A stretch of 17,642 nucleotides of DNA from Candidatus Gastranaerophilales bacterium. GTDB taxonomy: Bacteria > Cyanobacteriota > Vampirovibrionia > Gastranaerophilales > Gastranaerophilaceae. Location of the stretch: assembly GCA_944323095.1 (NCBI GenBank), contig CALURE010000017.1, forward strand, positions 1 to 17,642, written 5' to 3'. The first letter of the stretch is position 1; every line of letters begins with the position of its first letter. Of this stretch, positions 14,099-17,642 are shown one piece after another. Made by a program: the position numbers and the translations under genes. The notes below the pieces were generated by a model. The model saw only the letters and a program-made list of their open reading frames with translations, was not told where the DNA came from and made no database searches.

Positions 14099-14162
14099 GC
14101 CTATATTATTTTGCCCTCTCCTGAAAGAAGGATTAAGCAAGAGAGTATTTTCAAAATATTTA

Positions 14163-14171
14163 TGTTAATAT
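14163..14171 (+). promoter_or_regulatory. Extended -10 promoter directly before the polyprenyl synthetase gene
   Basis: TGT-TAATAT ends only 7 bases before the ATG at 14179, and no SD is visible between them. Transcription would start at or next to the ATG, implying a leaderless mRNA. No clear -35 is present, as is allowed with an extended -10. Confidence 0.45.
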
Positions 14172-14178
14172 ATTTTAT

Positions 14179-15033
14179 ATGAGTTTTAATGAACAATATT
14201 CAAAAATTATAGAGACTGTAAAAGAGGAGATAGAGCAGGTTTCAAGGGGATTAACAGAAGGAATAAACATTCAGGAACCACTAAAATCAAAACTTTTCGA
14301 CATTCTTAATGCACACTCAAAACATATAAGACCGCTTGTCTCTTTTTTATACCTCAAAGCCCTCGGGTTAAATATAGATCGAAAACAAATTATTCTGCAA
14401 ACAGCAGTCGAACTTGTTCATAATGCATCATTAATTCACGATGATGTAATAGATGAAAGTTTGGCAAGACGAAATACAAAAACAATTAATAATGAATTTG
14501 ACAATAAACTTGCTATAATTACAGGAGATTACCTGCTTTCAAAAGCTTTAAGAGATATTGCAAAACTTAACTCAATTCCGCTGATAGAAATGTTTTCCGA
14601 CACACTAGCCTGTATGACAAAAGGAGAAATTAACCAGCAGATGAATAAATTTAAAATGCCGACAATTAAAAATTACATAGAAAAAACAGAGCAAAAAACA
14701 GCGAAACTATTTGAAACAGCCGTTTGTTCAAGTCTGATGATTGCAAATGCAAAAGAAAAAGCTAACGAATTTGCAAAAAACTTTGGTATAGCCTTTCAAA
14801 TCAGGGATGATATAATTAACATAAAAACTACAAAATCGGATATTAATGAGGGAATATATACTGCTCCGGTAATTTTTGCGGGAAGTGTCGAAAATTGTGA
14901 AAACGGTATTGAAAAAACTCGTCTTTTATTAAATAATTACATTGAGAAAGCTTTACAAGAAATTAAACATCTAGAAAATAACATTTATAAAACAGCTTTG
15001 ACAGACCTTTTAGGACTTATAGCAAATGAATAA
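14179..15033 (+). CDS. Polyprenyl diphosphate synthase family protein (trans-isoprenyl)
   Basis: Members condense IPP units onto an allylic diphosphate to make the prenyl chains of quinones, carotenoids or other lipids. The 284-residue protein has the first Asp-rich motif LIHDDVIDESLARR (DDxxD at 88-92, with the following Arg pair), GDYLLSKAL at 116-124, and the second Asp-rich region FQIRDDIIN at 206-214. Two oddities: the third Asp of the second motif is Asn214, and the usual GKPxGxDLxxGKxTLP stretch after it is reduced to KTTKSDINEGIYTAPVI. The N-terminal GK-x-RP basic motif is SKHIRP. At 284 residues it is shorter than long-chain synthases (typically about 320). Product length cannot be told from this. 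It overlaps the signal peptidase gene by 8 bases. The ispH fragment at the left end would provide its substrate precursors. Confidence 0.9.
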   Translation: MSFNEQYSKIIETVKEEIEQVSRGLTEGINIQEPLKSKLFDILNAHSKHIRPLVSFLYLKALGLNIDRKQIILQTAVELVHNASLIHDDVIDESLARRNTKTINNEFDNKLAIITGDYLLSKALRDIAKLNSIPLIEMFSDTLACMTKGEINQQMNKFKMPTIKNYIEKTEQKTAKLFETAVCSSLMIANAKEKANEFAKNFGIAFQIRDDIINIKTTKSDINEGIYTAPVIFAGSVENCENGIEKTRLLLNNYIEKALQEIKHLENNIYKTALTDLLGLIANE

Positions 15034-15673
15034 AATAAAAGAATTAATAAAAAAAATTAAAGAAAATTATTTAAAAATTAATCCTGCAGTAAGAGAAACA
15101 ATTGAAACCATAGTTTTTGTCATTGTAATGGTCATAATTATAAGATTTTTTATAGCAGAAATCCGCTGGATACCTTCCGCCTCAATGCATCCTACTTTGC
15201 TTGAAGGCGACAGGATTATTGTAGAGAGATTTTCAAGATTTTATACCACCCCGAAACGCGGAGACATTATGGTATTTTACCCTCCGTTTGAAAAGCTTCC
15301 GAACACTCCGTGGCGGGTATTTTCACGTTTAACCGGATTTTTCTGCAAAGATATAGCATACATAAAACGTGTTATAGGTATGCCAGGAGATAAATTTGAA
15401 ATTAAGACTGATAAACTAGGGAAAAGTACAGTATATATAAATGACAAGCCTCTTAATGAACCTTATATTAACGGAGAATATTACGGAAAACCCTGCACAA
15501 AAGAAATGATTTGCGGGCCGATTGTTATCCCCGAACACAAATACCTTATGATGGGAGACAACAGAGGAAATTCCTATGACGGCAGATGGTGGGGCTTTTT
15601 ACCTGAAGACAGATTTATAGGCCGCGCAGTTATACTTTTCTGGCCGTTTAACAGGGTGAAAGTGTTTAAGTAA
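15026..15673 (+). CDS. lepB: Signal peptidase I
   Basis: Signal peptidase I is a membrane serine protease that removes Sec and Tat signal peptides on the outer face of the inner membrane. The 215-residue protein has one N-terminal span (about 26-44, IETIVFVIVMVIIIRFFIA), IPSASMHPTL at 49-58 with catalytic Ser53, YIKRVIGMPGD with catalytic Lys114, and the box-E sequence GDNRGNSYDGRWWG at 177-190. An insertion at about 88-110 (EKLPNTPWRVFSRLTGFFCKD) lengthens the region between the Ser and Lys boxes, as in cyanobacterial enzymes. ATG 15026 overlaps the previous gene, implying translational coupling. It ends before an inverted-repeat element that separates it from a convergent gene. Confidence 0.96.
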   Translation: MNKIKELIKKIKENYLKINPAVRETIETIVFVIVMVIIIRFFIAEIRWIPSASMHPTLLEGDRIIVERFSRFYTTPKRGDIMVFYPPFEKLPNTPWRVFSRLTGFFCKDIAYIKRVIGMPGDKFEIKTDKLGKSTVYINDKPLNEPYINGEYYGKPCTKEMICGPIVIPEHKYLMMGDNRGNSYDGRWWGFLPEDRFIGRAVILFWPFNRVKVFK

Positions 15674-15696
15674 CATCGCCATAAAATTTTTCTATA

Positions 15697-15755
15697 TGTC
15701 ATTGTGAACCTGTTTCAGAATCTTTTTGAGATCCTGAAATAAATTCATGATGACA
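15697..15755. repeat. Double copy of the TGTCAT dispersed element, head to head
   Basis: TGTCAT..GAA..TTTCAG.ATCT (left) faces AGAT.CTGAAA..TTC..ATGACA (right), making one long imperfect hairpin of 59 bases whose ends are TGTCAT/ATGACA. Each half corresponds to the single elements at 439-466 and 16413-16440. It lies between the convergent lepB and 128-aa genes and could end both transcripts. Confidence 0.75.
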
Positions 15756-15799
15756 AAATTTTTATAGCGATAAGTTTTTATCAAAAATTTATTTACATC

Positions 15800-16186
15800 C
15801 TACATCAACATATGATAATACTTCATATAATCAGCCATAATCTGAGAACTTGTTGCATTTGCGACAGTAGCTTTCATTTCCTGATTTCTATCAGTTTCAG
15901 ATGATTTTTGAACTTTTTCACTTTCTTTATTATCAGGTGTATTTTGCTGAATTTTTTCCTGCTGCTGCAATTGGGCAACATATTCTTCAACAGCCGCCTG
16001 AACTTCCTGCATTCTTGCTTTGTCACCGGCATAAGAGCCTGTAGATTCAATCCCGTTTTTCTGAAATTCACTTAATATTTCAGACCATTCATTATAATTT
16101 GTAATAGATGTTCCCTGCGCCTGAGCAGCAGCCTGCGCCTTTCTTAATTCGTCTTCTGATTCTATACCGTCAACTCTTATTGCCAT
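15800..16186 (-). CDS. Small uncharacterised Gln/Ala/Glu-rich protein, 128 aa
   Basis: The start is ATG 16184-16186 (MAIRVDGIESEDELRKAQ), with AAGGAG exactly 7 bases before it; the frame extends another 33 codons upstream, but that part crosses the SD and palindrome and looks non-coding. The protein is soluble and acidic. Residues 10-26 are an Ala/Gln helix. Residues 28-60 contain NYNEWSEILSEFQKNGI and GSYAGDKARMQ. Residues 60-85 form a coiled-coil-like helix (VQAAVEEYVAQLQQQEKI). A polar Lys/Ser/Glu linker follows, and the end is MADYMKYYHMLM. No known domain. It is convergent with lepB. The strong SD suggests real expression. Function unknown. Confidence 0.75.
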   Translation of the reverse strand: MAIRVDGIESEDELRKAQAAAQAQGTSITNYNEWSEILSEFQKNGIESTGSYAGDKARMQEVQAAVEEYVAQLQQQEKIQQNTPDNKESEKVQKSSETDRNQEMKATVANATSSQIMADYMKYYHMLM

Positions 16187-16196
16187 AGAACATCTC

Positions 16197-16222
16197 CTTA
16201 ATATATACCTATATATATTAAG
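16197..16222 (-). promoter_or_regulatory. 11-bp inverted repeat overlapping the SD of the 128-aa gene
   Basis: CTTAATATATA and TATATATTAAG are perfectly complementary around a 4-base loop. On the minus strand the 3' arm ends in TTAAG, which shares three bases with AAGGAG. As RNA it would be a hairpin partly covering the SD; as DNA it could be an operator next to the promoter. Confidence 0.5.
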
Positions 16223-16278
16223 TATATTATTCCCGTCTGATTTCAAAATATAAAAAAACTCGTAAAAAAAATTAACAA

Positions 16279-16332
16279 TTGACAAATAACATAAAATCGT
16301 AAATAATGAAAAAGAAAGAAAAATTTAGGAGG
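16279..16332 (+). promoter_or_regulatory. Strong promoter with SD, upstream of the pseudopilin locus
   Basis: TTGACA (perfect -35, 16279-16284), 17 bases, AATAAT (16302-16307, 5 of 6), then the SD AGGAGG at 16327-16332 set 7 bases before ATG 16340. This is the best promoter-SD pair in the window, yet it leads to a very short reading frame. Confidence 0.65.
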
Positions 16333-16339
16333 ATGAAAA

Positions 16340-16393
16340 ATGTTGTATAGAGAAGCTTTGAGCTGCCCCCCCCCCGACAGGATGTTGATGTAA
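16340..16393 (+). CDS. 17-codon ORF with C10 tract behind a strong SD
   Basis: ATG 16340 is ideally placed after AGGAGG and reads MLYREALSCPPPDRMLM before TAA. A run of ten C (16366-16375) encodes part of it. It may be a leader peptide, the 5' stub of a gene displaced by repeats, or a reading frame that changes with the length of the C tract. A one-base change would alter the frame after codon 9. Only the start signals support it as translated. Confidence 0.35.
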   Translation: MLYREALSCPPPDRMLM

Positions 16394-16412
16394 CAAAGTT
16401 TTTTAGCTTTAA

Positions 16413-16440
16413 TGTCATCCCGAACTTGTTTCGGGATCTC
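16413..16440. repeat. Dispersed palindromic repeat (ATCCCGAA stem)
   Basis: TGTCAT leads into ATCCCGAA, loop CTTGT, TTCGGGAT: an 8-bp perfect stem with the same loop as the element at 439-466 (read on the other strand). Compensated changes (CTG to CGG and CAG to CCG) keep the stem. A degenerate half (TTCAGGATGATG) follows at about 16482. Confidence 0.75.
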
Positions 16441-16517
16441 GTTATTCAAAAATTAGAAGGTAATACTGAAAGTTTTGAAATTCAGGATGATGGATATCAA
16501 TCTGAATTTAATAATAA

Positions 16518-16553
16518 GCTGGATTGCTTCGGTTCAAAAGAACCTCGCAATGA
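16518..16553. repeat. Inverted copy of the TCATTGCGAG..GAAGCAATCC repeat
   Basis: GCTGGATTGCTTC, a spacer (GGTTC.AAAAG.AACC, itself a small hairpin) and CTCGCAATGA are the reverse complement of the ends of the element at 14069-14098. Confidence 0.7.
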
Positions 16554-16587
16554 AATAGAAAGTTTATGCAAGGCCGGTTTGTCGGAT

Positions 16588-16624
16588 GCAGCGGCTACGC
16601 TGCCTCTCCCGCAAGGGGCGAGGG
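16588..16624. repeat. Two adjoining hairpin repeats that supply the pseudopilin SD
   Basis: GCAGCG/CGCTGC around GCTA (16588-16603), the same design as GGAGCG/CGCTCC of the 63-bp repeat, is joined to CCTCTCCC/GGGGCGAGGG (16603-16624), related to 13987-14006. The AAGGGG within it is 8 bases before ATG 16627. Confidence 0.65.
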
Positions 16625-16626
16625 AA

Positions 16627-17397
16627 ATGCGTTTCACTCTTCACACTTCACTAAAAAAGAAAGCCGCGTTTACATTGGCAGAAGTCTTGATAACATTAGG
16701 AATTATCGGAGTTGTTGCGGCATTGACTCTACCGTCATTAATACAACAGTACAGAGAAAAAGAATACACAACTAAATTAAAAAAATTTTATACCGTTATG
16801 GAAAATGCTGCAAGACTGGTAGAAGAAAAATATGGAACCACAGATACCTGGGGACTTACAAATTCTTTTACAGAAGATGATTCTTCAACACAGGAAGAAA
16901 TTGATGCAAAGGATGCAAGCAAACAGCTTTTCTGGAAAAGGTATGCAGAATTTATAAATATAAGACTTCAAGAAGGGACTAATATCAAAAAAGTTTACGG
17001 AATGGACAAAAAAACTCAACTTTCGAATAATGGCGGTCTTAAACGTACATGGAACTTTAATGACGGTACAATCATAAGATCAACATGGCTGCAGACAAAT
17101 GCAAATACATCTTGTTCTGAAAATAATAAATGCGGAGATTTATCAGTAGATTTAAACGGAGATAAAGGGCCAAATTCCATAGGTCATGATATTTTCTTTT
17201 TTGAAATAACCAGAACTGGTATAAGACCACTAGGCTATAAAGGAGATACAAGTCGTCCGTTTGACACATCATGTGTCCACGGAAAGAGCGGAGCATATAA
17301 CGGTTATGGCTGCACTGCCTGGGTAATTTACAATGAAAATATGGATTATCTGCACTGTGATGGATTAGGATGGGATAAAAAACTAAAATGCAAATAA
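16627..17397 (+). CDS. Type IV pilin-like / pseudopilin protein with N-terminal methylation motif
   Basis: The protein has a prepilin leader (MRFTLHTSLKKKAA) followed by the hydrophobic stem FTLAEVLITLGIIGVV. Prepilin peptidase would cut between Ala14 and Phe15, with Glu at position +5 as in type IV pilins and type II secretion pseudopilins. The mature helix continues to about residue 60 (QQYREKEYTTKLKKFYTVMENAARL). A globular C-terminal domain has NTSCSENNKCGD, a DLNGDKGPN motif, GYGCTAWVIYNENMDYLHC and a terminal KLKCK, with several Cys that could pair. Length from ATG 16627 is 256. The frame is open upstream to TTG 16426, but that extension is made of dispersed repeats and would put 67 residues before the leader, so ATG 16627 is preferred. 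No pilus assembly genes lie nearby. Role likely in a surface filament or uptake/secretion machine; not determined. Confidence 0.9.
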   Translation: MRFTLHTSLKKKAAFTLAEVLITLGIIGVVAALTLPSLIQQYREKEYTTKLKKFYTVMENAARLVEEKYGTTDTWGLTNSFTEDDSSTQEEIDAKDASKQLFWKRYAEFINIRLQEGTNIKKVYGMDKKTQLSNNGGLKRTWNFNDGTIIRSTWLQTNANTSCSENNKCGDLSVDLNGDKGPNSIGHDIFFFEITRTGIRPLGYKGDTSRPFDTSCVHGKSGAYNGYGCTAWVIYNENMDYLHCDGLGWDKKLKCK

Positions 17398-17642
17398 AAA
17401 TGTTTAATTAAAAATTAAACTTATTAAAAATATTAAGAAAAATTTACAAATTAGCGAAAAGTTGCTTAAATAAAGATTTTTTAAGATGCAAGCAAATATT
17501 GTTAGTGTGCCGTTTTTATAAAAACATTCATAAAGAAATGCCGGTATTCTGATTAAAAAACATGTTCAAACCCCTTGCAATTGAATATTTTCCAAGTATG
17601 ATTATGGTAGCGCCTGAATAGGTGTAAACTGAACAGCCGAAT
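17398..17642. other. Right-end intergenic region without a recognisable gene
   Basis: GTTTAATT/AATTAAAC just after the pseudopilin stop is an AT-only hairpin lacking a T tract, so a weak terminator at best. TTGCAA (17575-17580) and TATGAT (17597-17602), 16 bases apart, form a fair plus-strand promoter pointing out of the window. The last 40 bases (GCGCCTGAATAGGTG...) are richer in GC and could begin an RNA or leader; too little is visible to say. Confidence 0.4.

Noticed and set aside
16426..16626. N-terminal extension of the pseudopilin from TTG 16426
   Set aside because: The DNA is made of dispersed repeats and would put 67 residues before a prepilin leader that normally starts the protein.
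17398..17642. tRNA or rRNA gene at the right end
   Set aside because: No cloverleaf, no GGTTCNANNCC-type T arm and no rRNA landmark is visible.

Overview
The window is AT-rich, Gram-negative-type bacterial DNA. It most resembles a gut-associated non-photosynthetic relative of Cyanobacteria (Melainabacteria/Vampirovibrionia, order Gastranaerophilales). This is inferred from family resemblance, not from a marker-gene search. The clues are an FtsZ with cyanobacterial/plastid-like sequence around the 'VEFW..NTD' segment, a pseudopilin with the FTLAEVLITLGIIGVV N-terminus, many lineage-specific proteins without known domains, and intergenic DNA full of short dispersed palindromic repeats.

Layout. 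1-367: 5' part of ispH (minus strand), cut by the window edge. 579-4463: two minus-strand genes for large uncharacterised proteins, probably co-transcribed. 4711-5670: class II fructose-bisphosphate aldolase (plus), sharing a bidirectional terminator with the next gene. 5733-9424: minus-strand series nadK, ftsZ and a single-span LysM protein. 9466-12340: plus-strand three-gene operon of unknown function behind a cobalamin-riboswitch-like leader. 12449-13582: a lineage-type protein with helical termini, followed by a 63-bp tandem repeat, a terminator and a cluster of dispersed repeats. 14163-15673: polyprenyl synthetase and signal peptidase I, overlapping, possibly leaderless at the first gene. 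15800-16186: small minus-strand coiled-coil-like protein. 16279-17397: a promoter and SD followed by a 17-codon ORF, then repeat-derived DNA, then a pseudopilin gene. 17398-17642: no gene; a possible outward promoter at the right edge.

How the genes relate. The recognisable genes are housekeeping: isoprenoid precursor supply (ispH) and chain elongation (polyprenyl synthetase), glycolysis/gluconeogenesis (aldolase), NADP supply (nadK), division (ftsZ) and protein export (signal peptidase I). The pseudopilin would also need export and a prepilin peptidase not seen here.

The best candidate for an undescribed system is the 9466-12340 operon: a Cys/His-motif protein, an internally duplicated four-span membrane protein and a HEAT-like helical protein. 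The leader resembles a B12 riboswitch, and a segment of its core is exactly complementary to the SD region of the first gene. None of the three genes is a known B12 synthesis, transport or B12-replacement gene.
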